Shown piece by piece: positions 1 to 10,672 of a DNA stretch of 64,000 nt. Every line of letters begins with the position of its first letter. The first letter of the stretch is position 1. Under the pieces are notes generated by a model. The model saw only the letters and a list, made by a program, of their open reading frames with translations, had not been told where the DNA came from and did not search any database. The stretch spans positions 1,488,001 through 1,552,000 of the forward strand of contig NC_089449.1 of assembly GCF_026210795.1 (NCBI RefSeq), written 5' to 3'. A program made the position numbers and the translations under genes. Source of the DNA: Rhizophagus irregularis (lineage: Eukaryota; Glomeromycota; Glomeromycetes; Glomerales; Glomeraceae).

Positions 1-33
1 AAAATAAAAGGCTTAATATAAATATACTGCACC

Positions 34-257
34 AGGATCCCGCCTATTACTAAAATATGTTACCAATAAAAATTTCACTTTTATATGAAACCTTACCTTA
101 GGATTTGCTTAAATTCTATTGGTTAATTAACTAAAAAGGAAAAAAATCATAACAATGTAACATAAAATTTCCTTTTATAATAGGATCTTCAAAGAGTTTT
201 ATATATAAACCTTATCTTAGGCTATAGGGTGACCTATCTTAATAGTAGGTGGGGTCC
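34..257. mobile_element. MULE-like MITE, 224 bp, 9-bp TSD
   Basis: A short non-autonomous element. The same 9 bases, TACTGCACC, stand on both sides (25-33 and 258-266) as a target-site duplication. The left end starts AGGATCCCGCCTATTACTAA and the right end read inward starts GGACCCCACCTACTATTAAG, so the ends are imperfect inverted repeats of about 30 bp. Nine-base duplications are typical of Mutator-like elements, and that class is inferred from the length alone. No ORF lies inside. The same terminal sequence ends the 4.9-kb element at 10243-15130, and interior sequence recurs inverted near 21010-21085. Confidence 0.8.
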
Positions 258-266
258 TACTGCACC

Positions 267-2640
267 ATTTTTTTATGCAATTTTGGCAAGTTTACTAGAC
301 ATGGTATCTAAACTCTATCATTAATATTTATTTGTAATCATTTTCTAAATTTCATTAAGCTTTATTTGGCTAAAAAGAAAATTCAAATCTGATTAATTAT
401 CTTATGATTTTGAGAAACAATTCAGTGCCAGAAAAGTGCTAATAATTGACTGGGAGATAGGATGATACATACCTATGATATAATATACATCATAATTCAT
501 AAAAAATCCACAAATTGATTATATATATTGTGCTTCAGATTGATTCTTGCTTCAGTCTAACTCTTTGAGAAGTATGTCATTTTTGGCCATACCCACTGTT
601 TTTACTCTTTAGTCCAGCCAGGATTATTACCATGTAGCAATCTTTCTGTCAAAAAATCTCTGGTGAAATCTCTGCACATGTCACTAATGAATCAAAAAAT
701 CAATTCATATGATAGTGCAGAAAATCTTATTGATAGTTAATATTATAACTAAGAGACTTAATACCATCAAAGAAGCCTGCTGTGATAATTCTGGCAGATT
801 TATGGTGACATGTCCAGTCCCTGCATTGCTGCGTTGCCACGCCACTTAATATTCTAATTTTTCCTAATTAATTTATGCCTAATTCCTGGGTGCTACAATA
901 GTCAATTTCACCTCTCGATTGAATCTTTCCGGAATGAAATGATTCATCATTATACTGTTACCCGAAGAATTCAGCCAGTTGAAACTGATCAGCTGAGCGA
1001 TCAGAAACATCAAGCCAATCAAGCCAGTCACATGCAAGTTTGTCTGGAAGTTCTGGTAAGTAAAGCCGGAATTAATATTCCATTTATGTTTTCATAACTT
1101 ATAATTCGCTGCTAGCTTAACTGTCTGGACCCGATTCAAGTAACTTTTTGATCAAATAAGGGACAAAAAAGATTACTTCGGGGATGTGTCTCCACATAGC
1201 GATGGAAATTTGTGCACCTGGGGGAAAATCAGAAAGAATACGGTTCAAGAATTTTATGAGAGAAATATCAAGAAGAGAGATGGTTACATTAGTACTTTAG
1301 ATGATAGGATAGATAGTAAAACTTAGTTAGTAATGCGGAGTAGTGGGAAGAAACTGCCATTCCTTTTACTATGTAAAAGATGTTTAGGGGCGGGCAAATT
1401 CCTCCCTTTTAAACACCACTACCCGCTCTTTTCACTTCATTTTACATAGCTAACCAACTCCTTTATCATTTATAATTCAAAAATATAATAAAAGACTTTA
1501 CTTTGATTCTTTAATCGTATGTGCGAGATTTGTGAAAAAATAAAATTTTATTAATACAGAAATAAAATTTGGTTGAATTCGTTAACCTTATACATGACGA
1601 ATTTTCTATGCTAAATAAAGCTACCTACGCCTTACTCTAAAAATATTTTTTCAGTCTCCTCGTACTAGGCTCTTGTTTTGTCTGCGATTATGATTATTAA
1701 CCATTACGAGTTTGCAAACTTCTATAAAAATAAAGACACCGACTCCAACGACCAAACGTAACGTCCTACTTTCTGATTGTGCGATTTTTGCTTCAAGTGA
1801 GCTCTTTATAAAGACAAATTCTTAGGTTATTTCTATTCAATTTACTCAGGTTTATAGAGAAAAGCACATACCTTAGTATCATTTCTAAATAAATCTAGTT
1901 TCGTATCAAGCGTTCTTCGAATTTTTCTAGGAATTCTTTCAAAGATTATTTAATTTCTTGTTGTAAAGACGACTGTGAAGATTAATAAAAACGGTTAGCG
2001 AAAATTTCGCGACTAAATCTTGAAAAACATATATTGGGTTACAGGGTTTATTCGGGAGGATTTATTCTGGACTATAGATATAACACTTCTGTTTTTTATT
2101 ATTTTCTTAATTACTGACGGAACAATAGAACACTTCTGTTTGAAAACGGTAACACTTCTTATAACGAATTTGATAGAATCAAATGGCGTATATCCAATAA
2201 AATTCGTCAAAATCCCTGAACCAACCAATTAAATTCTTCAAATTCTTCTGTTCAGAATTCAGAAAAAGATAAATTCCCCTCTGTTAAGCATCTTTGCTGG
2301 GCAAGCATACAAGATGATATGTGATACGATCGAAGGGTTACTAATTAAGGTGATTTTTTCTGACTTCGAGCATATATGCGAGAAGTGCGAGAAGGCAAGT
2401 AGAAAGAGAGCGTAAATGCGTAGCGTGAAAAAAAATTATCTTACGTTGCCGAGGAAACAGTTTAAAGAAAAATTATGATAAAAATAAATACAAGTTTGAG
2501 ACTTTGCCCGTGATACACGATTGTATGCTAAATAAAGTTACTTATACCTGTTTGCTAAAGCTAACCTCCCTACTCTGAATCCTAATTCGACTTGATATTA
2601 TTTCCCCTGTCGACTTTACCCTTTTAATTCCCTATTTTTC
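267..2640. other. Gene-free AT-rich stretch
   Basis: No convincing gene is visible. Short open frames on both strands near 2013-2232 overlap each other and show no family signature. A short phrase (TATGCTAAATAAAG) occurs twice, near 1608 and 2525, followed by loosely similar sequence, suggesting an old local duplication. Nothing else is supported. Confidence 0.5.
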
Positions 2641-2644
2641 AACA

Positions 2645-3925
2645 TCAAAAGCCGAGTCCGGCTTCTGCGCCTCTTCCAATAACCATATGTCCGAGGACCT
2701 TTTCCACCTTAGCTTGCAAATCCTCATCTTTGTACACAACGGTTACAGGTTCTGATAGCTTAAACGATAACTTCCCCTCGCTATATGAACATTCCATAAA
2801 ATTTCATCTGTAATAATTCCAAAAGTCTTCGTAAACGCACCTCTTCCCTCCATCTCACTTGCTTACGCTTACGGTTTGATAAAGCGGATTCAAGTTGTAC
2901 AGCATTCTGAGCAATGCCCTTATAAAAATCTTCGTCCTTTACTTCAGCCACGCCAACAGTTTTTGCGGTTTGGAGCAAGTCTATTGCAAAATCCACTGGA
3001 CCATGCCCATTAGGTCCTGTGATATTTTTTCTGGCCGGAGCCCAAACTTGCCTTCGTATAGATTCGCACCAGCAACCAAGTATGAACACACATATTGCGA
3101 TTTCGATGCTTCATTTCCGATGATTGAAATGGTCTTGAGGCGGGGTTTCAGTTCGGTTATAAAGATTTCTAAGCAGAATCATCTTTCAGATCTTTGTACT
3201 CGCAAGTGAAAGGCGAAAATACTGATAATGAAGGATCATCCGATTCGCCAGTCCGTATAGCTGACACATGACCTATCCGAGAAAGCTTTTGAGAGAGTTT
3301 CTATGACAACGATTAACTTGAAATTGTTCTTTGATACGAATAGCCGGAGCATTTTGCAGAAGTCTTGATCATTCTGAGGTGAATATCTTTCTTTATCTCC
3401 ATTTATAAATTTTAACACCGTTCCATCTTTTTCAAGAGACGGTGGTTTCATATTCTTTCGTATATATTCTTTGAGGCCTTCGAGAGTCGCTGCGTTCCAC
3501 TTGAATCCGTTCGTTCGTTTCGAGCTCACGATAATGTCGAACACTGACGGGTTAGTAAATTCCCACGAAGAGGTCTTTCCCACTATTTCATACATACCAT
3601 ATTCAGACTTGTTAAGTTTCTCCTTCAACGAAGGCGACTTCCTCTTTTAATTTCAACACCTCCACCGAAGTGGCAGTTGTCGCGGGTGGTTCGACAAGAA
3701 ATGAATATGTTCCTCGGTTGGTGAGTCAAGGAAGTATTTCGAAATCTTATTTGTCGCAAAGGAGTTCGTCCCTATCATTGAGTGAGATTACTAAAGAGAT
3801 CGTTGCGATCGTCAGGGATCTTCACATTCCATAGGCTGAGTTCGTCAGCCTCTACATCATGAAAGCTTTATGTTTTTCTGCCTTGATAACTTTTGAGGAG
3901 CTGGTCCTTCTCAATATTGACAGCC
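2645..3925 (-). pseudogene. Decayed Crinkler (CRN)-type effector gene with PD-(D/E)XK-like C-terminal domain
   Basis: Read on the minus strand, pieces of one protein follow each other in different frames. From about 3920 come VIKAEK and then DVEADELSLWNVKIPDD, the pattern of Crinkler N-terminal domains. Near 3700 lies HIHFLVEPP, like the HVLVxxP motif that ends that domain. A coiled linker and an open stretch (about 3236-3628) with TSSWEFTNPSVFDI and KLNKSEYGMYEIVG follow. At 2781-3089 lies GPNGHGPVDFAI...VGVAEVKDEDF...GIAQNAVQLESAL, whose D...ExK spacing fits the restriction-endonuclease-like fold of many Rhizophagus Crinklers. The C-terminal piece ends at 2645 (LSFKLSEPVTVVYKDEDLQ). At least five frame changes or stops break it (near 3760, 3715, 3640, 3230, 2810). 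A TTTTTTACAG acceptor at about 3918-3925 marks where the second exon would start; the first exon was not found. Non-functional as it stands. Confidence 0.8.
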
Positions 3926-4312
3926 CTGTAAAAAAGTCGATCCGTCGTAAAAGGCTCATGTTTCCGGAATTAATAACCTTATATCACGGAATTTATCGAA
4001 TGATTTACACTTTCCGTGAATGGATCCGTGAAAGGCTCATGTTTTACGGAGTTTTTATAGAAATAACGGATAAAATTTTTTATAGGGCAGGGAAGGCGTT
4101 CGCGAGTGTATTTTCTTTGACAAGACAGAGTAACGTGATAGACATTTCGACTTATATGCATTTGTTTCGTAACACAGGAGTACATGCAATTAGCGCAATT
4201 CGCCAATTATATTTATCTCATCTATCTCATCTGATCCCTCCACAAAACATACATTTACGCGCTACAATCGTTTAAAAAAAATTTATTTTTTTTTTCCTTG
4301 TGTCCCCTACAG

Positions 4313-4451
4313 TCAATATACTTTTACCTGAAATCGCCTCTTTAGATACATCGTTGATTCGCAGAGAGATCCGAGCATACCTTTTTTGGGAAGAAGAAAT
4401 GTTCACCACAAAACTCAGAAATGTTGAGAAAGATGTCTCTTTAGCTTCCAG
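4313..4451 (+). pseudogene. Isolated candidate exon, product unknown
   Basis: An open stretch of 139 bases sits between a strong acceptor (pyrimidine-rich run ending CCCCTACAG at 4312) and a donor (CCAG followed by GTAATATA at 4452). In phase it reads NILLPEIASLDTSLIRREIR and continues with AYLFWEEEMFTTKLRNVEKD. The amino-acid composition is protein-like (charged, amphipathic, possible coiled coil), unlike translated AT-rich noise. No partner exon was found. The next plausible acceptor (TTTTCAAAG, about 4525) leads to a stop after seven codons. I do not recognise the family. It could be a relic exon or the end of a small gene. Confidence 0.35.
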
Positions 4452-4879
4452 GTAATATATAATAAAATATTATAGGAATTTATGATGTATAATCATTTAT
4501 TTCTTGGTTTCTCATTTTCAAAGGCAAAGCATCATTTTTCTGTAGCAAACCGTATACTTACGGGAACAAATAATACATCGGAATCGGGGTCCTTCTCTTA
4601 ATGTAAGCTACACGAATTTTTCCTTAATTACACTTCTAAAATCACCAGTCAATTAATTTCAGATTTTCGATATATATATAGGTAGAAGTATTAAATCTTA
4701 CTTTCCATTGTACTATCAATGCGTTTCTATCACTTACTAGAACTGTGAATTTGGTCAGATGCTGGCGAGTTTAGACACGAAGTCACATCTGAAAAATTAT
4801 AATATTGTTTGTCTCTTTGACAATTCCCCTACAGGCCTACACTGTATGGTGTCATACTGAAAGCTGACATTCCAACCTG

Positions 4880-5110
4880 TATGAATCTGAATTCTTATTA
4901 ATGATAAACTAGTGGAGAAATTGAAAATAAATTACGACAATGACAATGAAATTTTTCAAAGAATGAAAATGATCATGGAAAACTTGATGACAAACATGAT
5001 GGTATTTTATACATGAATATCAATGATGTAAAAGTTGGCATTGGTTATGTTGAAGTTGTTTCATGATTATTTCTGACAAATATTATGACCTTGAGAAGCT
5101 ATTGAAAGGT
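4880..5110 (+). pseudogene. Short coding-like remnant
   Basis: One frame from about 4949 to 5066 reads NDHGKLDDKHDGILYMNIND and then VKVGIGYVEVVS before a stop. Another frame just downstream reads YYDLEKLLKGI. The alternation of hydrophobic and charged residues looks like decayed protein-coding DNA from a repeated gene family, but I cannot name it. Support is composition only. Confidence 0.2.
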
Positions 5111-5379
5111 ATATCTGTAATTCTGGCTACTTAATGAAACATGATTCTAACTAATTTTATTTCTCTATTAATCATTTTGCTATGATATTTAAAGAGTCTC
5201 AGCAAGTTTATACTAAAATACCATTTATATTACTGTATTTAGGTATAAATGTGTTCTTGAAAACAATATAATTGGATTTACTGGTTGATGCAAAAACCTT
5301 CATCTTGAATTATATTGAATGATTTTAGATTTTTTTTATGCACAAATTTCTTTTACTTCCAAATGTTTAATAAGTAAAT

Positions 5380-7190
5380 TAATTCAATGGAAATTTGTCA
5401 TTCTATAATTAGAAAAAAAGTAAATTTATGTGAAATTATAAGTTTTATAAGAAAAACAATTGATACTTTTCAATCATTAGATTGTTCTTTATGGCTAACA
5501 ATAATCTGTATAATTTTTTGATAGTTAACAAAAATTGTTAAAAAAAAATATATTTAAACAACCTTGATACATAGATATTCAGTTACAATGTATATTTTGA
5601 ATACATCAGTTTTTCAAAATTTAGAGGATTATTAAAGCACTTACATTATAAGTTAATTGGAAATTTAAATATTTTTCACTTCAAATTAAATGTTTTGTCA
5701 ATTACTTGGTACCTACTAAAAGAATCAACTGTGTAGCTATTTCTTTTAAAAAATCATTTCTGAAGGAAATATAATTATTACAGAGATTTAGAAATTTACT
5801 GTAAATTAAATTAGTGACAAAAAAAGGGTTTTTACAATTAAATCTGAAGTTGTAAAAACAATAATTCAAACATACAAAGAATATTCAAACATAAAAAGCA
5901 GCAATATTTCATTAATAATTCATGATTATTACATTAGCTATACTTATTTTAAAATAGTAGATTCAGTAAATCTTACAGACAATTATCAAAGTATAATGAA
6001 CTGACAATCTGTATTATTAATTGGCTTTGTAAATAATATAAATATGTATATGACTTTAATTATAAGAAATTGGTAATACTACTAAGCAAATTTTATTATA
6101 TGTAATTGTACTGAAAGTGAAGGTAATATTTAGTATTTACCTAGTAGTTTCACAAACTATACAAACCAAAAGTAAATTACAGAAATATATAGATTTAATT
6201 GTAGATTTTTTTGAAAATAGAGAATACCTAATTTTTATTAGAATTAATTTATTTGCGATTAAATAATAATTGCTATTTTAATAAGTAAATAATTCAATGG
6301 AAATTTGTCATTCTATGATTGGAAAAAAAGTAAATTTATATGAAATTATAAGTTTTATAAGAAAACAATTGATACTTTTTTACCATTAGATTGTTCTTTA
6401 TGGTTAACAATAATTTGTATAATTTTCTGATAGTCAACAAAAATTGTTATATATTATAATATATATTTTAAATATACCAGTTTTTTAAAATTTAAATTAT
6501 TAAAATACTTCCATTATATGTTGATTGAAAATTTAAATATTTTTTACTTCAAAATGAATGTTTTATCAATTATTTGAATCTACTAAAAGAATTAACTGTA
6601 TAATTATTTCTTTGAAAAAATCATTGCTATATATACTGAAATTCCATTTTAATTTTTAAAGGGAATATAATTATTACAGAAATTTAGAAATTTACTGTAA
6701 ATTATATCAGAGACAATCAAAGAGGATTACAATTATAAAAATAATAATTCAAACAAATAAAAAACACAATCTTTATTCAAATATAAAAAGCAATAATATT
6801 TCATAATTATTATATTAGCTACACCTATTTGAAAATATTAGATTCAGTAAATCTTACAGACAATTATCAAAGTATAATAAATGGATAATTTGTATTAGTA
6901 ATTGGCTTTGTAAAATAAAATCGTTACATCCATTTTTTTAGTTATTTTTTTTGATAATATAAATATATATATGACTTTAATTATGAAGAAATTGGTGATA
7001 CTACTAAGTAAATAGCTAAATATTTTATTATGTATAATTATACTAAAAGTAAAGGTAATATTTAATATTTACCTAGTAATTCTACAAACTATACAAATCA
7101 AAAGTAAATTACAAAAATATACAGATTTAATTTTGAAAATAGAGAATACCTAATTTTTATTGGAATTAATTTATTTGCAAATTTTTTTTA
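5380..7190. repeat. Diverged direct tandem duplication, two copies of about 0.9 kb
   Basis: Blocks in 5380-6280 recur in the same order and orientation in 6283-7190. Examples are TCAATGGAAATTTGTCATTC at about 5386 and 6293, GATTCAGTAAATCTTACAGA at about 5962 and 6841, and ACCTAGTAGTTTCACAAACT at 6140 against ACCTAGTAATTCTACAAACT at 7071. The copies differ by substitutions and small indels, so the duplication is old. No ORF survives in either copy. A shorter direct repeat (GCAAATTTTTTTTATAAATT) follows at 7177 and 7223. Confidence 0.8.
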
Positions 7191-7574
7191 TAAATTAAGA
7201 AATTAAAAATAATAATTGCTGTGCAAATTTTTTTTATAAATTAAGAGATAAATAATAATTGCTATGCAGTTTATTATCTGTATAGATATCACCTAAAAAG
7301 ATTCTTTTGTAAAATATAATTAAAATTAAAATTTTTTATAGTTTATATTGATGAAAATAATATATAAATAATAAAATTAATTGATATAAATTGTTAGTTT
7401 GCTAAAATAATGTAAATGATTATATAGATAATAAAAAATTAAAATTAAATTGTATAAATTAATTGAAGTAATTTTTGTTTTATAGATTAGTAGATTTAGT
7501 GGTATTTAGCTAAATTCTTTTTGCCAAAAATTTCAGTTTATTTTGATTTTGTTATTGGTTAAATTATAGTAGCT

Positions 7575-7765
7575 TGCAAAAGTAATGCACCATGCAAATA
7601 GTTAATTATTAATCATATATAGTGGTATCAAATTAAAATAAAATTAAAAATGTAAATCATTTATCATATAATTATCAGAATATAGCAAAAATTTAATGTA
7701 AATTGATTGGTTAATTTTTTAGTATAATACATTTTGTCAAAAAAAATTGGTGTGTTACTTTTGCA
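7575..7765. mobile_element. Small TIR element (MITE), about 190 bp
   Basis: TGCAAAAGTAATGCACCA at 7575-7592 is matched at 7748-7765 by TGGTGTGTTACTTTTGCA, its reverse complement at 16 of 18 positions. The phrase AAAAGTAAT(G)CACC is reminiscent of Tc1/mariner ends, which is a resemblance only. The inside is AT-rich and non-coding. I could not fix a target-site duplication. Confidence 0.55.
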
Positions 7766-7879
7766 GTTTTTTGTATTTTTAATAAATTAATAATATACTT
7801 TGACCTTACTAAATCACACTACTGGTGCTCAATACCACAATCATGTAATTTATAAAAAATTTTTTATTGGCTAGATTTT

Positions 7880-8330
7880 TGATTCACTATAACGCATCAT
7901 TAGAAAGATATCTATCAATGCTAAAAATATGATCTTACCATCATTAAACTCATCTTACTGAGACAGTTCTAATGAACTAAAGATCGTTCTAATACAATCA
8001 GTAAAAGATGAATTATATCTTAGATCAGAATTTTTATTTTTTGACATTTGAAAATTTAAAAAAATGTGAAAATTAAGATAACTCATTATGTAGTAATCAT
8101 AAAAAAATGAAAAAAGGCTCATTAGATTCATCTTATTAAGGCCTATTGAATGATGCCAAAATCATTTCTCTAGATCAATAGATATAATTCTATTGCTAGT
8201 TTCATAAAAAATGTTTAGCGTTGATTATCTCGTAATATATTAGAGCTAGAGAAATGATCTTACCACCATTTGACGTGTCTCGATAAGATAATTCTAATAA
8301 GCTATTGCGCATTTTTATACGATTACTGGT
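7880..8330. repeat. Elements carrying the shared 'TACCATT..GA..GTC' core
   Basis: Two stretches (7926-7990 and 8249-8310) contain variants of one core of about 45-50 bp: ATGATCTTACCACCATTTGA, then a GTCTCGATAAGATAATTCTA-like part, then an AATAAGCTAT-like part. Related copies occur inverted at about 10116-10172, in both orientations through 15131-16140, at 12720-12765 and twice in the palindrome at 19816-20333. The ends of the copies here are eroded and no TSD is visible. Confidence 0.5.
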
Positions 8331-8364
8331 TGCTGAGTTATTTTGATTTTCGCAATTTTTCTTA

Positions 8365-8477
8365 AAATAAAATAGAACTGAATCGAACTGAACAGTTCAG
8401 TTCCAAAACTGAACTGAGAACTGAACTGAATTTTTGGTCAGTTTTGGATCAGTTCCTGGTTTAAACCAAAACCGTTC
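8365..8477. mobile_element. Remnant end of a hAT-like element with GAACTGAA subterminal repeats
   Basis: About 100 bp hold many short GAACTGAA/TTCAGTTC copies in both orientations and end in CAAAGCTCTA. Read inward, that end is TAGAGCTTTGAACGG, like the ends of the elements at 11926 (TAAAGCTCTAA) and 17785 (TAGTGCTTTTAA). Those elements also carry subterminal arrays of a short self-complementary motif. The left end was not found, so this is a fragment. Confidence 0.45.
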
Positions 8478-8519
8478 AAAGCTCTATATATGATATTTGG
8501 GAATTGGGATCCTGTAATG

Positions 8520-9698
8520 TTTCGTCAAAAATAATAAAAAAGTAAAAGAATTTTGAAGTTTATCTTTGAAATTCTTTCCAGAAGGGTTTTAAAAAGCCGT
8601 TAACCTAAAAAGAATAAATCAAATATTAGTTTACATTTTGTTCAAATAAAAAATAAAAATACAATAATTTTGAAGTTTTACCTTTGAAATTCTGCCAATC
8701 TATATGGCTATCAAAAAACTTACAAAAGAAAAGGAAATTGAAATATTAGTAATATTTTGCTAAATAAAATAAAAAAAAATAACAAAAAAAAAATTTTTTT
8801 TTTAAAGTTACTTTTAAAATGGATTTTAGCAACATTTTAAACCTACAAAAAATAAGAATGAACATTAGTTTTTGTTCGTTAAATAAAATTAATAAATTTT
8901 TTTTTAAAGAATTTTGAAGGTCAGTACTTATTACCTTTGAAATTTTTCCATCCAGAAGTCAACTGGAAAAACCTAAAACTACAAAGAAAAAATAAATGAA
9001 ACGTTAGTAATATAATTTCGAAGGTAAATACCTTCAAAACTGAAAAATTTTTTACTTTCCATTCCTTATATATATTCTAAGTCTGGTTTATCCAAAGAAG
9101 TCCAGCAACCTATAAAAGAATAAGAATATTAAAAAAAAATGTTCTTTCATAAAAATAAAAAAAATAAAATTTCGCAATAAGAAATGTTCTTTTTTTTTAA
9201 AAAAAAAAATATCAAAAATAGTTGTAAAACTTACTATTTACAAAATAAAAATAAAAGAACGTTAGTAAAACATTCTTAACAAAAAAAAATATATAACGAA
9301 ATAATTTTGGCTTATTACCTTGATCTATTTCGTTCAGAGAACCATTTGTTTTATATAAAAAAAAATGTTTAGTAAATGTTCTTAATGAAAAATATTAAAA
9401 AAAAAAAATAGGCTTATCTTGGTCCATTTTGCTTTGAAGCTGTTCCTAAAAAAATTTTTAAAAAAATATTAGTAAATATTCTTAACAAAAAAATAAAAAA
9501 ATTTAAAGTTTCATAACAAGACATTGTGAAACTCACCATTTTAAAGTTTTGGAAAACTTTGAAGTACTAAAACTTATAAAAAAGAAGAATAAAGAACGTT
9601 AAAAACGTACAAAAATAAAAAAAATTAAATTTCGCAACGAAATGTTGTGAAACTTACTATTTCAAAATTTTGGGAAACTTTGGAGTACTGAAACTAAA
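8520..9698 (-). repeat. Tandem array C: splice-cassette-like units of about 115-130 bp
   Basis: Ten or so diverged units. On the minus strand many units show, in order, a pyrimidine tract ending TAG (for example near 8606, 8843, 8973, 9110, 9448, 9566), a core of 30-50 bp, and a splice-donor-like GTAAG, GTAAT or GTGAG (donor region on the plus strand near 8683, 8807, 8934, 9232, 9308, 9529 and 9648). The donors near 8554 and 9412 have decayed to ATAA. Spacing is about 105-130 bp. The cores have no long open frame. The array resumes in the same orientation at 16270-16600, so it was once continuous. Confidence 0.7.
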
Positions 9699-9783
9699 GT
9701 TGTCTGCCAAAACTCTACAGGCTATTGTCAAAATGTTGAAACTAAAACCTATCGAAATGCTGAAATGCTGAAATAGTTTCAAC

Positions 9784-10027
9784 TAAGGTTGCTTGTCTAA
9801 ACCTCTTCAAAATCCTACGATTAGTTTCGTCAAAATTTTACTATAGATTTATTATAGTTTTGGCAGAGTTTCGGCAGTTTTGGCATTTATAATAAGTTTT
9901 GGCAGTTTCGCTTTTCTCCAAAGTTTCGCCAGTTTTTTAATATAACTTTAATATGGTTTCAGCAGAATTTCGCTTTTCGGTGAAATGCCATCTTGCCTAA
10001 ACCCCTAGGTTTCGGCAAGCAACCTTA
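9784..10027. mobile_element. hAT-like MITE, 244 bp, copy 1
   Basis: Ends are TAAGGTTGCTTG and CAAGCAACCTTA. The 8-bp duplication GTTTCAAC stands at 9776-9783 and again at 10028-10035. The inside contains short TTTTGGCAG/TTTCGGCA repeats. A second copy of exactly 244 bp lies at 21356-21599 with another perfect 8-bp duplication, and the two differ at only a few bases, so the family moved fairly recently. An 8-bp TSD fits the hAT superfamily, and the class is inferred from that. Confidence 0.9.
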
Positions 10028-10059
10028 GTTTCAACATGTCAAAATTATTAAACCTTAAA

Positions 10060-10242
10060 AATATTACATTTCACTTAATATCTCAGCATCCAATGATCAT
10101 GAAAAGATGCTCCATAACTCATTAGAATTGTCTCATAATGACGAGTCGAATGGTAGTTAAATCATCTTTCTACGATCACTAAATATTGAGATATTGAGCG
10201 AAATATCAAAAATCAGCATTTTATATTTTATGATATTGCATT
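10060..10242. repeat. Satellite unit, left part of the split palindromic array
   Basis: One unit with an inward-facing start CATTTCACTTAATATCTCAG and an end ATATTGAGCGAAATATC, followed by the linker AAAAATCAGCATTTTATA. The same unit and linker occur repeatedly at 15141-16140. The linker is cut at 10242 by the MULE-like element, whose duplication ATATTGCATT is part of the linker. Confidence 0.75.
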
Positions 10243-10672
10243 AGGATCCCGCTTACTTCTAATATAGGTATCCCATATCCAAAAATCTGTGGTAAAATTT
10301 ATAGTAAAATTAAATTTTAGGTCTCTTAATTGTCAAAGGTAAAATTATATATATAATAAAAAAAGATCACTAGTTTTATAAAGTAAAATTAAAAGAAGTC
10401 TCTAGTTTTATAAGGTAAAATGAATTAATAATTTGTATAGGTTTCAGTATATAATAAGGTAAAATTTATATTATAAGTTAGACCCTTAATTTTATAAATA
10501 AATACATGAAAATTTACCCCTTAATTGTAATAAATAACATGTAATAAAAAAAGACGTAATAGTGTAACAAGTTTATAAAAAGAAATAGACGTAATAGTGT
10601 AACAAGTTTATAAAAACTTTAGACGTGACAGTATAACAAGTTTATAAAAACTTTAGATATAACAGCATAGCG

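Noticed and set aside
2013..2232. Overlapping 70-codon frames on both strands
   Set aside because: Both are AT-biased, overlap almost completely and have no domain features.
3859..4275. 138-codon plus-strand frame
   Set aside because: It overlaps, on the opposite strand, the N-terminal part of the Crinkler pseudogene and has no recognisable domain.
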